Positions 8,697-16,609 of a stretch of DNA of 64,000 nucleotides are shown here, piece after piece. The DNA comes from CAWAPS01 sp963783945 (GTDB lineage: Bacteria > Actinomycetota > Acidimicrobiia > Acidimicrobiales > Palsa-688). Each line of letters begins with the position of its first letter. The first letter of the stretch is position 1. Under the pieces are notes generated by a model. The model had not been told where the DNA came from. It ran no database searches and saw only the letters and a program-made list of their open reading frames with translations. The translations under genes were made by a program, and so were the position numbers. The stretch covers positions 868,001-932,000 of the forward strand of contig CAWAPS010000002.1 of the NCBI GenBank assembly GCA_963783945.1, given 5' to 3'.

Positions 8697-9140
8697 ATGG
8701 TCAGCAGCGCACAGGAGATCGTGGACATGCCGCAGGGTCAGGTCGACGACCTGTTCCGATCCAGCCCGGCCGGTGACATCCCGACAGGCGAGGGGGCAGG
8801 TACGGTCATTTTTCATCCGGGGACACGACTCGCGGACATCGCCGAGAAGCTCGCCCACCAGATCGCCTGGCAGGGAAAGATCTTCGACCCCGATCACGGA
8901 GAACTCCGCAACCTGGTGACCCCCGCGCACATCAAGTCGATCAAGGCCAAGGTCTACAAGGCCCCGAGTTGGTTCGATGGCGGCGAAGCGATCATCCTCG
9001 ACTACTCGGAAACATCATTGATCGCCCACTACATCCGCGACGATATGCGGCTGGTCGGCGAAGGCCTGTACCTCGGAAATGTGTATTGGGGCCATGACCG
9101 GATCCTCAACTTCGCCCTCCAGTTCCCGAAGGGCACTTAG
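8697..9140 (+). CDS. Conserved hypothetical protein, first gene of peroxidase cluster
   Basis: This 147-residue soluble protein is rich in conserved-looking aromatic and charged patches: GAGTVIFHPGTRLADI, WQGKIFDPDHGEL, VYKAPSWFDGGEAI, LDYSETSLIAHYIRDD, GLYLGNVYWGHDRILNFALQ. The pattern, with an early lipocalin-like strand set and a final FAL, looks like a ligand-binding beta barrel, but I do not recognise the family by name. AGGAGG sits just before the ATG at 8697. It is 11 bp from the next gene and probably co-transcribed with it and the DyP peroxidase. Confidence 0.7.
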   Translation: MVSSAQEIVDMPQGQVDDLFRSSPAGDIPTGEGAGTVIFHPGTRLADIAEKLAHQIAWQGKIFDPDHGELRNLVTPAHIKSIKAKVYKAPSWFDGGEAIILDYSETSLIAHYIRDDMRLVGEGLYLGNVYWGHDRILNFALQFPKGT

Positions 9141-9151
9141 GGCTCTTCGGC

Positions 9152-10420
9152 ATGCCATACCAACTGGCCTTCGCCGTCCGGGCGCCAATCCTGTCGGGCC
9201 GGGCCGCCGACCTGCAGAAAGTGTTGGACGCGCTGGGGGTCGAAGAGGAACGCCGCAAAGCCCTGCCATTCGAGCGACTGGATGTGCATTTCTCCCGGCT
9301 GTTCGTGCTCGAAGACGCCAAGGACCTCGACGACGCCGACATTCCGGCCAGCCTCGTCTTCCTGAGCGACATCGATGCTCCCCTCAGGTCGTACCTCAAC
9401 CGCTTGTGCGAGGAAGCAGGAGACGGGCTGGACCGAGCCTTCGCCTACTGCCAGGGCTACCCATCCCAGCCCACGCCAAAGGCCCGGGCCGCCTACCTGA
9501 AGGCCCACTCGGTCAAGCCGGCGGCCGTCTACGTCAATACTGTCGGGCGTTCTGTCCGCCAGGTCAGCCAGGAAGCGGTGCTCCGGGAGGCCATCGCTTC
9601 GTTTCTCGACGAGCAGGCGTCCGAGCTCGGCGGCAAGACCGCGATGGAGGTGCGGGCCGCGGTCGGCGAATATGTCGCTGCTGATCCGGACCTCCGTTGG
9701 GCCCTTCGACCCGCCGCCCTCCCCCCGTTCGGGTGGAGGGTGGCGCAGGGGGTTGAAGCAACTGCAGCCGTATTGGCTGGGGTCGGGCTGCTCCCACTCG
9801 CCGTCGCGGTGCTCCCCTTTTACCTGGTCCTGCTTCGAATCCACGAGCGCAGTGACAAAAGGGTGGGCCGGAAGGCCAGCCCAGCCCGGGTGGCCGAGCT
9901 CGAGGCCCGCGAGGATTGGATCGCCCAAAACCAGTTCACGGTCGTGGGCCTGCGAAAGGCCGGCCGATTCCGACTCTTCACTCTGAGGGTGGTGCTGTTC
10001 GTCCTGAACCTGCTGACTCGGCATGTCTTCAACCGGGGAAGCCTCGCCGGAATCGGGACGATTCACTTTGCCCGCTGGATACTTATCGACAGCAATCGGC
10101 GGGTGCTTTTTGCGAGCAACTACGACGGGAGTCTCGAAAGCTACATGGACGACTTCATCGACAAGGTGGCGTACGGTCTCAATGCCGTGTTCAGCAACGG
10201 GGTCGGATACCCGCCGACCCGGTATCTCTTCCTCGACGGCGCTCACGACGAACAGGCCTTCAAGGCCGTCCTGCGCGGCTACCAGCTCGTCACTCCAGTC
10301 TGGTACTCAGCCTACCCTGACCTCACCGCCGCCAACCTTGCCAACAACGCCGCCATCCGGGCTGGCCTGACCCGCGCCCTGTCGTCGGAAGAGGCGGCCA
10401 AATGGGCCGCTCGGCTGTAG
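9152..10420 (+). CDS. Conserved hypothetical protein with central membrane segment
   Basis: This 422-residue protein has an N-terminal soluble part resembling a dimeric ferredoxin-like domain (LPFERLDVHFSRLFVLEDA, PASLVFLSDIDAPL), one clear hydrophobic segment near residues 205-230 (VLAGVGLLPLAVAVLPFYLV), and a well-ordered C-terminal half with GTIHFARWILIDSNRRVLF, SNYDGSLESYMDDFIDKVA and TPVWYSAYPDLT. The C-terminal half reads like a second ferredoxin-like stress domain (IHFARW, YDGS). I know no assigned function. Twelve bases separate it from the DyP peroxidase gene, so a shared role in peroxide or lipid metabolism is inferred from context only. Confidence 0.7.
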   Translation: MPYQLAFAVRAPILSGRAADLQKVLDALGVEEERRKALPFERLDVHFSRLFVLEDAKDLDDADIPASLVFLSDIDAPLRSYLNRLCEEAGDGLDRAFAYCQGYPSQPTPKARAAYLKAHSVKPAAVYVNTVGRSVRQVSQEAVLREAIASFLDEQASELGGKTAMEVRAAVGEYVAADPDLRWALRPAALPPFGWRVAQGVEATAAVLAGVGLLPLAVAVLPFYLVLLRIHERSDKRVGRKASPARVAELEAREDWIAQNQFTVVGLRKAGRFRLFTLRVVLFVLNLLTRHVFNRGSLAGIGTIHFARWILIDSNRRVLFASNYDGSLESYMDDFIDKVAYGLNAVFSNGVGYPPTRYLFLDGAHDEQAFKAVLRGYQLVTPVWYSAYPDLTAANLANNAAIRAGLTRALSSEEAAKWAARL

Positions 10421-10430
10421 GGGGAACGAC

Positions 10431-11843
10431 ATGCCCAGTAGCCCGGCGCTCGACACAAATGACATCCAGGGCCTTGTCGCACGCGGGTACTCCCATCTGA
10501 AAGCGGCCCGCTACACGTTGCTGCGGATCACCGACGTCGAAGCCGCTCGAAGGTGGCTGTCGGCTGTCGCCGTCAGTTCCGCGGCCGATCGGGACGCCAC
10601 CTCGGCCGTCAACGTCGCCCTGACGGCTCGCGGGTTGTCCATCCTCGGCCTCGACCCCGGGGCAATCGACCAGTTCGATCCCGGGTTCCTGACGGGCATG
10701 ACGGACCCGACCAAGAGCCGCCTGCTTGGAGACGTCGGTCCGAGTGCCCCGGAGTCATGGTCGTGGGGGGGCGGGACCAACGAAACGTTCCACCTGATGG
10801 TCATTACCTTCGCCGTCGACGACGGCGCCCTTACCACCGCATACGGCCCCTTGGCCGCCGAGGTGGCTCGGTCCGGGTTGGCCGAGGCCGGCCGACTCGA
10901 CACCAACGACCACGGCGACCGCGAGCCGTTCGGTTTTCATGACAGCATCTCGCAGCCGCTCATCGAAGGACTTTCCAAGACGGGCCCGGCCATGAACACT
11001 GTTCGCGCCGGAGAGTTCATCCTCGGCTATCGCAACGAGTACGGCCTGTACACCGATCGGCCCATTCTGCCGGTAAGCGCTTCCCACGCCGATCAGCTTC
11101 CGAGGGACCAGGCGGGCTCAGGCGGATATGACCTCGGACGCAACGGTTGTTACCTGGTCATGCGCACCCTTCGTCAGGATGTCTTCCGCTTCTGGGCCTA
11201 CCTCGATTCGGTTACTCGCGGCCCCGACGGCTCCTCCGACCCAGCGGCTCAGAGCCACCTCGGAGCCCGGATCGTCGGGCGCTGGCCGAGCGGTGCCCCG
11301 TTGGTGCTATCACCCGAACACGACGATTCCTCTCTCGCCGATTCGAACAACTTCAGCTATCACGCCAGCGACGCCTCCGGGATGCGCTGCCCCATCGGAG
11401 CTCACATTCGCCGAAGCAACCCTCGCGACTCGCTGGATCCCCGGCCTGGTTCCCAGGCCTCCATCTCCGTCGGGAAGCGGCATCGAATTCTGCGCCGGGG
11501 CCGCGAGTACGGTCCTGCCGTCAGCGCCGAAGCACGGGCCGGGGGCGTCGACGACGGACTCGACCGCGGCCTCCATTTCGCCTGCCTGTGCGGAAATCTC
11601 GGTCGCCAGTTCGAGTTCATACAGCACACCTGGATCAACAGCTCGAAATTCTCAGGTTTCTACAACGATCCGGATCCCCTGGTGGCCGGCCGGCGCCCGG
11701 GGTCAGATTGCTTCACCATCCCCGGCCAGCCCATTCGGACTCGCCTGACATCGCTCCCGGCGTTCGTCACCGTCCAGGGCGGTGCCTATTTCTTTCTCCC
11801 TGGACTCCGGGCGCTTCGTTATCTCGCCCGCACCGGGACCTGA
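10431..11843 (+). CDS. Dyp-type heme peroxidase
   Basis: This 470-residue protein has the two ferredoxin-like halves of DyP peroxidases. It starts with NDIQGLVARGYSHLKAARY, as in the long DyP subgroup. The distal Asp loop is FGFHDSISQP, where most members have GxxDGISQP; the Asp is kept but the following Gly is Ser. The proximal heme His is in CPIGAHIRRSNPRD. It would oxidise dyes, phenols or lipid substrates with hydrogen peroxide. No Tat signal or encapsulin-targeting tail is visible, so it is probably cytoplasmic. Its stop overlaps the start of the catalase-like gene in TGATG, showing translational coupling. Confidence 0.88.
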   Translation: MPSSPALDTNDIQGLVARGYSHLKAARYTLLRITDVEAARRWLSAVAVSSAADRDATSAVNVALTARGLSILGLDPGAIDQFDPGFLTGMTDPTKSRLLGDVGPSAPESWSWGGGTNETFHLMVITFAVDDGALTTAYGPLAAEVARSGLAEAGRLDTNDHGDREPFGFHDSISQPLIEGLSKTGPAMNTVRAGEFILGYRNEYGLYTDRPILPVSASHADQLPRDQAGSGGYDLGRNGCYLVMRTLRQDVFRFWAYLDSVTRGPDGSSDPAAQSHLGARIVGRWPSGAPLVLSPEHDDSSLADSNNFSYHASDASGMRCPIGAHIRRSNPRDSLDPRPGSQASISVGKRHRILRRGREYGPAVSAEARAGGVDDGLDRGLHFACLCGNLGRQFEFIQHTWINSSKFSGFYNDPDPLVAGRRPGSDCFTIPGQPIRTRLTSLPAFVTVQGGAYFFLPGLRALRYLARTGT

Positions 11844-13030
11844 TGAGCTCGAGGGTGCCCTTCGAGCAGCGGATCAACGGCCTTCTCGTCCGGCTGATCG
11901 GCCTGGCGAACCGGATCGACCCATGGGTACGCCCCGTCTTCGACCCGATCCTGCGGGGACCCCTCGTGGCGCTGCTGCAGCGGCTGATCGATGCCCGCCG
12001 GCCCCATCCGCGGCTGGCGATCGCCGAGGAAGAGACCCTTCCGGGCGAGGAGGAGGCCGTGGCGTCCATCATCGACAGCATGTCGACTTTCACCCGGCGG
12101 GTCTACACCGGCCAGCTGGTGGCGTTGCGGGCCGGCAACACCAAGACCTACGGCGCGGTGCGGGCCACCTTCGAAGTCAATGACGACCTCCCGGCCCACC
12201 TGAGCCACGGCCTCTTCGCCACCCCCGGGGCGTACCCGGCCTGGGTTCGCTTCGCCTCGGGTGCCCCGCTCGCCCCCCCGGACGTGGACGGCATCGGGAT
12301 CATGAGCATGGCGGTCAAGGTCATCGGCGTGCCGGGCGACAAGCTCCTCGACGACGAGAGGTTCACCCAGGACTTCACCGGCTTGACCACCCCGACCTTC
12401 GCCACCGCCAACGTCGTAGACAACGCCAAGCTGCAGCGGGCCAACCTAGAGGGCAGGGGACTGTTTTTCTTCTTGGGGCCCCGAGACTCGCACCTCCTAG
12501 CCGGAGCGATGCAACTGGCGTACGCCAAAACCCAAGCCAACCCGCTGCAAGAGCCCTACTACAGCTGCACGCCTTTTCTGCTCGGCGAGGGCCGGGCGGT
12601 GCAGTTCGAGATGCGGCCGCTGTCGGTGAAGTCCCGACGACCACCCCGCCGGTTCACCCCCGACTATCTCCAGGCGGCCATGGCCGACACGTTGCGCTCC
12701 GACGAGGTCGTGTTCGATTTTCTGATTCAGGAGCAGACCGTCTCTGACGCCATGCCAGTGGAGGACGCCACCGTGATGTGGCCGACCCAGCTTTCACCGA
12801 AAGTGCCAGTCGCCCGCCTGGTCATTCCGCCCCAGAACTTCGACTCGCCGGCTCAGATGCTTTTCGCCGAGCGACTGTCTTACAACCCGTGGCACTGCGT
12901 CGCCGCCCACCGCCCCCTCGGGTCGCTTAACCGGGCCCGGCGGAGGCTGTACTGGGAGCTGTCCCAGCTGCGCCACCATATGAACGGCTGGACCCCGATC
13001 GAGCCCACAGGCGACGAAGCCTTTGACTGA
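11843..13030 (+). CDS. Catalase-like heme-fold protein
   Basis: This 395-residue protein follows the small catalase-related layout: GAVRATFEVNDDLPAHLSHG, PAWVRFASG, DVDGIGIMSMAVKVIGVPG, FTQDFTGLTTPTF, and the C-terminal NPWHCVAAHRPLGSLNRARR with a YWELSQLRHH end. By eye, the distal histidine of true catalases (in the HAKGHG region) is replaced in NTKTYG, and the classical RxxxYxDT proximal motif is not obvious. It is therefore less likely a true catalase and more likely a relative that handles organic or lipid hydroperoxides. It is coupled to the DyP gene upstream by a TGATG overlap. Confidence 0.75.
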   Translation: MSSRVPFEQRINGLLVRLIGLANRIDPWVRPVFDPILRGPLVALLQRLIDARRPHPRLAIAEEETLPGEEEAVASIIDSMSTFTRRVYTGQLVALRAGNTKTYGAVRATFEVNDDLPAHLSHGLFATPGAYPAWVRFASGAPLAPPDVDGIGIMSMAVKVIGVPGDKLLDDERFTQDFTGLTTPTFATANVVDNAKLQRANLEGRGLFFFLGPRDSHLLAGAMQLAYAKTQANPLQEPYYSCTPFLLGEGRAVQFEMRPLSVKSRRPPRRFTPDYLQAAMADTLRSDEVVFDFLIQEQTVSDAMPVEDATVMWPTQLSPKVPVARLVIPPQNFDSPAQMLFAERLSYNPWHCVAAHRPLGSLNRARRRLYWELSQLRHHMNGWTPIEPTGDEAFD

Positions 13031-13063
13031 TCCAGGCCAGCAACCGAGCACGGGGGACTACCG

Positions 13064-14665
13064 GTGGCCGACAGCTACGACGTAGTGGTGGTGGGATCGG
13101 GATTCGGTGGGGCCGTTGTGTCCGCCCGGCTGGCCCAGGCCGGCCGCTCGGTATGCCTCCTCGAGCGGGGCCGGAGGTGGGCGCCCGGCGAATACCCGAG
13201 GAGCTTCAGCCAGGTCCAGCGGGGCGTGTGGGACCCTCCGAGGGCCTACGGATTCCTCGACTATCGGGTCTTCCCACGCATCGACGTGATCCAGGGAGCG
13301 GGAGTGGGGGGAGGCTCTCTGCACTACTTCAACGTGCAGCTACGGGCGCCCGAGCAGATCTTCGAGCGCCCCGAGTGGCCGGCTGCGCTCACCCGCAGCC
13401 TGCTCGACCCGTACTACGACCGCGTCCACTCGGTCGTCGAGTCCGCTCCCCTCGTCCCTCCGGCCGGGGAGAGCATGCCAAGCCGGACGATCGCCTTCCA
13501 CGACGCCGCAGTCCGGTCCGGGTTCGAACCCGCCCTGGTACCAATCGCGGTGCACACCGGGGCGGCCCGGGCCAATCCCGTCAGTGGTGTCCCGCAGGAG
13601 CCCTGCTCGTTCAACGCCGACTGCCTCCTCGGCTGCCGGGCCCACGCCAAGAACAATCTCGACGTCACCTACATACCGATGGGCGAGAAGCACGGACTGG
13701 AACTCCGCCAGTTGCACGCCGTCGATCGCATCAGGCTGCGTTCCGAGGGGGGCTACACCGTGGTCGTCCGCCAGTACGATCCCGACCAGCCCGGCCGCGA
13801 GGAGCGATGTGAGATCCACGCGACCAGTCTGGTGCTGGCCGCCGGCGCCCTCGGCTCCACCGAGCTTCTCCTGCGCGCCCGCGACGTCGACCGCACCCTG
13901 CCGAACCTACCAGCGAGCCTGGGGCGCCGCTTCTCCTCGAACGGCGACATGATCTTCGCCGGGACTATCGGTGCCGACGCCGAGGTCGATCTCAGTCACG
14001 GCCCGAGCATTACGGTCGGGGCGTTCGTCCACCGCTCGGGGTCACCGAACCTGATCACCCTCCAGGACCTCGGCTTCCCTCCGTCGCTCACTTCGATTCT
14101 CGACGCCATCCTCCCGGTGCCGGCCAAGCTTCGCTCCACGGGAAGGGCCATTGCCAGCTACCTCGGAGCGTTGACCGGCCGGGGGCACTTCCGGCCCGAG
14201 GACTTCTTCGCCGGGTCGCCGGTCCCGCACTTCCTGCCTTACCTGGGGATGGGTACAGATGCCGCCGACGGGCGGTTGGGCCTGGACCGTCGGGGGGAGT
14301 TGGAACTCGAATGGGACCCGAGTGCCAGTCTGGCCATGTTCAGCGAGATGGAGTCGGCGATGCAGCAGATGAGCACCTCGCTGGGAGGCAGGTACGTACC
14401 GAGCGTGCTCTGGCGGCGCCCGTTCCGCCGTCTTCTCACCGCCCACCCGCTCGGCGGTTGCGTCATGAGCGACTCGCCCCGCAACGGGGTCGTCAATCCC
14501 CTCGGGCAGGTTTGGGACCACCCGGGCCTCTACGTGGCCGACGGGTCGGTCATACCGGGTCCACTGGCCGTGAACCCGTCGCTGACCATCGCCGCCCTGG
14601 CTGAACGCATCGCCGATGGGATGATCGGCGCCGCCCATCTCGGAACGACCGATGCCGGGGTATAA
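13064..14665 (+). CDS. GMC family FAD-dependent oxidoreductase (cholesterol-oxidase-like)
   Basis: This 533-residue protein begins DSYDVVVVGSGFGGAVVSARL, the FAD-binding GxGxxG, followed by LLERGRRW. GAGVGGGSLHYFNVQ is the GMC signature-1 region. The C-terminal active-site pair is visible: His in LTAHPLGGCVM and Asn in VNPSLTIAALAERI. CSFNADCLLGCRAHAKNN is a Cys-rich loop seen in the cholesterol-oxidase-like branch. It would oxidise an alcohol on a bulky substrate such as a sterol or lipid. The GTG start at 13064 has GGGGGA before it. It overlaps the next gene by 14 bp. Confidence 0.85.
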   Translation: MADSYDVVVVGSGFGGAVVSARLAQAGRSVCLLERGRRWAPGEYPRSFSQVQRGVWDPPRAYGFLDYRVFPRIDVIQGAGVGGGSLHYFNVQLRAPEQIFERPEWPAALTRSLLDPYYDRVHSVVESAPLVPPAGESMPSRTIAFHDAAVRSGFEPALVPIAVHTGAARANPVSGVPQEPCSFNADCLLGCRAHAKNNLDVTYIPMGEKHGLELRQLHAVDRIRLRSEGGYTVVVRQYDPDQPGREERCEIHATSLVLAAGALGSTELLLRARDVDRTLPNLPASLGRRFSSNGDMIFAGTIGADAEVDLSHGPSITVGAFVHRSGSPNLITLQDLGFPPSLTSILDAILPVPAKLRSTGRAIASYLGALTGRGHFRPEDFFAGSPVPHFLPYLGMGTDAADGRLGLDRRGELELEWDPSASLAMFSEMESAMQQMSTSLGGRYVPSVLWRRPFRRLLTAHPLGGCVMSDSPRNGVVNPLGQVWDHPGLYVADGSVIPGPLAVNPSLTIAALAERIADGMIGAAHLGTTDAGV

Positions 14666-15035
14666 CCTCACCCGCCGGACCTTGGAAAACGTGGCTCGGG
14701 TCACGATCGTGTCGGGCGGCCTCCAGGCGGTCGCCCCCGGCCTCACCCTCGATCGAATGTCACGCCGGCCGGACTCTTTGAGCAAGCACCTCTATTCGAC
14801 CATCGGTATGTTCATGGTCGTCTCCGGCGGATCGCTGTCCACCGCCCTGAGGCTGCCGGACTCGGATGCCCGCCCTGCCCTGGCCTGGTGTGCGGCCCAG
14901 AAGATCGGAGCCGCCGTCGCCGTGGCCATCGGGGTGCGGCGCCACGACCTCTCTCGCATGGCGCTCGGCGTCGCCGCGTTCGACTTCGCTTCTGGCCTTC
15001 TGATACTCGACTATCGCCGGCGCTCGGCCGGCTGA
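14652..15035 (+). CDS. Small hypothetical membrane protein
   Basis: This 127-residue protein has three hydrophobic stretches, around VARVTIVSGGLQAVAPGLTL, TIGMFMVVSGGSLSTAL and ALGVAAFDFASGLLIL, with basic residues near the N-terminus and a short RRRSAG tail. The start overlaps the end of the GMC oxidoreductase gene by 14 bp in another frame, which supports co-translation. It may anchor or assist the oxidoreductase at the membrane; that is inference from position. I see no known family. Confidence 0.65.
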   Translation: MPGYNLTRRTLENVARVTIVSGGLQAVAPGLTLDRMSRRPDSLSKHLYSTIGMFMVVSGGSLSTALRLPDSDARPALAWCAAQKIGAAVAVAIGVRRHDLSRMALGVAAFDFASGLLILDYRRRSAG

Positions 15036-15055
15036 GGCCCTCGCTCGGGGAGGGG

Positions 15056-15526
15056 TCAGGTTAGTTTCACCCCCAGCCAGAGAACCATCCCGACCCATTG
15101 AACGGACCACAGCGAGAAGCGGATCCAGTTGATCTTCATCCACTCCGAGAGGACCGCATCCAGCGCGCCTTGATCCTGGATGTGCGCGGCCATCTTCTTG
15201 TTTAGTGGCAGCTCCCAGAAAACCGCCAGGACGGTCGCCGCCACGACCGCCGCTTCCACGATCGCGGGGAAGATCCGTTCCCAGTTGACCGGCTCAAATG
15301 CGATCATCAGCGCCCCGGAGATCAGCATGAGGGTGGACACGACGGTGAAGAATTTGGTAGCCGCGGTCACCTGGGGAACAAACTGGTCGTAGTAGTTGTC
15401 GGGGGTCAACTTGTCAGCGTTGGGGTACTGGAACAGCACCAGCGACACACCGGTCCCAAGGTAGATCGACACGCACAGAAGCAGGAACAAGTTGTTGGCA
15501 ACCAGCCACGGGTTGAGCGCCGGCAT
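15056..15526 (-). CDS. DUF1772-type four-helix membrane protein
   Basis: This 156-residue protein has four predicted membrane helices: LVANNLFLLLCVSIYLGTGV, ATKFFTVVSTLMLISGALMI, IVEAAVVAATVLAVFWELPL and FSLWSVQWVGMVLWLGV. WELPLNKKMA and the helix spacing are those of the anthrone-oxygenase-like DUF1772 group. It is convergent with the peroxidase cluster, ending 20 bp from its last gene. In that family a role as a small oxygenase or transporter partner is suggested but often unproven. Confidence 0.7.
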   Translation of the reverse strand: MPALNPWLVANNLFLLLCVSIYLGTGVSLVLFQYPNADKLTPDNYYDQFVPQVTAATKFFTVVSTLMLISGALMIAFEPVNWERIFPAIVEAAVVAATVLAVFWELPLNKKMAAHIQDQGALDAVLSEWMKINWIRFSLWSVQWVGMVLWLGVKLT

Positions 15527-15613
15527 ATGCCTATGTTCTAATCGGCCGTCGGTCGCACCACCCGGACCTCGCCTGACCTATTAGCCACTGGCGCTGGGTC
15601 TGGCCGGACAGCC

Positions 15614-15784
15614 CTACTGGGGCTTCCTTACGAGTTCCGAAAAGAGGTACTCGACGGCCTTCGCCTTCGGCAAGGTGTCGGCGGTGCGAATCGCCACTAC
15701 GGGCTCCGAGCCGACGATCAGCGCCCACCTGCTGTGCTCGCCGTCGTCGTCGCTTATCTTACGTACCGTGATCTGCTCGTCCAT
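15614..15784 (-). CDS. Small hypothetical protein (56 aa)
   Basis: The frame begins MDEQITVRKISDDDGEHSR and continues with WALIVGSEPVVAIRTADTL, then AKAVEYLFSELVRK before TAG. It looks like a compact beta-alpha domain of alternating hydrophobic strands and one final helix, more ordered than a random frame. No ribosome binding site of note precedes the ATG. It lies between the DUF1772-type gene and the palindromic repeat at 15871. I do not recognise it. Confidence 0.45.
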   Translation of the reverse strand: MDEQITVRKISDDDGEHSRWALIVGSEPVVAIRTADTLPKAKAVEYLFSELVRKPQ

Positions 15785-15870
15785 GGTCTCAGCTTGGCAT
15801 TCCTGGACGTGGTGCCGGATCGTCGCCCACCGCTATCAAGTTTGAATGCCCAGGTGGCCGAAGGAGCAAT

Positions 15871-15960
15871 GAAATCTCGTAGACATTTCGTTTTCTCGTC
15901 GTACTTTCGGACAGTTTCCGTGCGAACTGACACCCAGAAAACGAATTGTCTACGAGTTTC
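15871..15960. repeat. 90-bp imperfect palindrome, A/T-richer than surroundings
   Basis: A 26-base left arm at 15871-15896 and a 25-base right arm at 15936-15960 are inverted copies, differing by one extra base and one substitution. The shared core reads CTCGTAGACA, then TTCGTTTTCT, on the outside of a 39-base spacer. The base composition is visibly poorer in G and C than its surroundings. It looks like two fused ends of an insertion sequence or a MITE. No target duplication was found. It is not the same sequence as the 90-bp elements at 35368 and 42297. Confidence 0.75.
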
Positions 15961-16032
15961 GATGGGCGACGCGTCTATGTCCCCAGGCACCCGAGGGCCA
16001 ATGGGCATCGGCTCAACCCGTCCGGCGCGGCG

Positions 16033-16569
16033 TCACGACACGGATAGTTCGATCGACGTTATCCCGTCGTCTGTGAGGGCGTCGAACGTCCGCTGGAGCA
16101 TAGCCAGGTACTGGTTGACCTCGTCGGCCTCGAAGCCGTGCTTCTGGAGAGTCGCCACGAGCGGGTCGACGACGAGTCGGGCGAATTCGCCCTGGCGCAT
16201 GGCCGCGCCGCGGCCCGCGTCGTCCCTACCGCGCGCGCTGCCGCGGGCGGCATCGACCGAACGCAGCACGGACTCGAGGTCCTTGAGCGCGTCGGTGTTC
16301 GTGGCCTCGACCGACACCACCGGTGTACGCGACGGCGCCTTGGTGCGAACCCGGACGCGGTCGCCTGCCGCTGTGCCGCGGGGCGGATCGGCGATCGCAA
16401 CATGAAACCCCATCTCGAGCCAATCGCGCCAGATCGTCGGTCCCTCGTACGCCGGGTTCGTGAGGAACAGCTTCACGTAGTAAAGGTGTTCGACGCCCTT
16501 GGTCATGCGCTTCTGCAACGAGGTGATGGGGGCGGCCGGCAGAGTCAGGCGCACTGCGAGTGTGGTCAT
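16033..16569 (-). CDS. Hypothetical protein downstream of amidohydrolase
   Basis: This 178-residue protein begins MTTLAVRLTLPAAPITSLQK and has GVEHLYYVKLFLTNPAYEGP, IWRDWLEMGFHVAIADPP and a helical C-terminal half with LVVDPLVATLQKHGFEADEV. The ATG at 16569 follows a GAGG; the longer upstream frame is the shadow of the amidohydrolase. It starts 40 bp after that gene and is probably its operon partner. The acidic or aromatic acid theme is only suggested by the neighbour. The family is not recognised. Confidence 0.55.
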   Translation of the reverse strand: MTTLAVRLTLPAAPITSLQKRMTKGVEHLYYVKLFLTNPAYEGPTIWRDWLEMGFHVAIADPPRGTAAGDRVRVRTKAPSRTPVVSVEATNTDALKDLESVLRSVDAARGSARGRDDAGRGAAMRQGEFARLVVDPLVATLQKHGFEADEVNQYLAMLQRTFDALTDDGITSIELSVS

Positions 16570-16609
16570 TGATGTCCTCGGTATCGGCTGGGCGAGAGTG
16601 GTCGGTTGG

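Noticed and set aside
11147..11842. A long N-terminal extension of the catalase-like frame
   Set aside because: It overlaps the whole second half of the DyP gene; the TGATG start at 11843 is the natural one.
13515..13535. A GGGTTCGAACCC string resembling a tRNA T-arm
   Set aside because: It lies inside the GMC oxidoreductase gene and no cloverleaf can be built around it.
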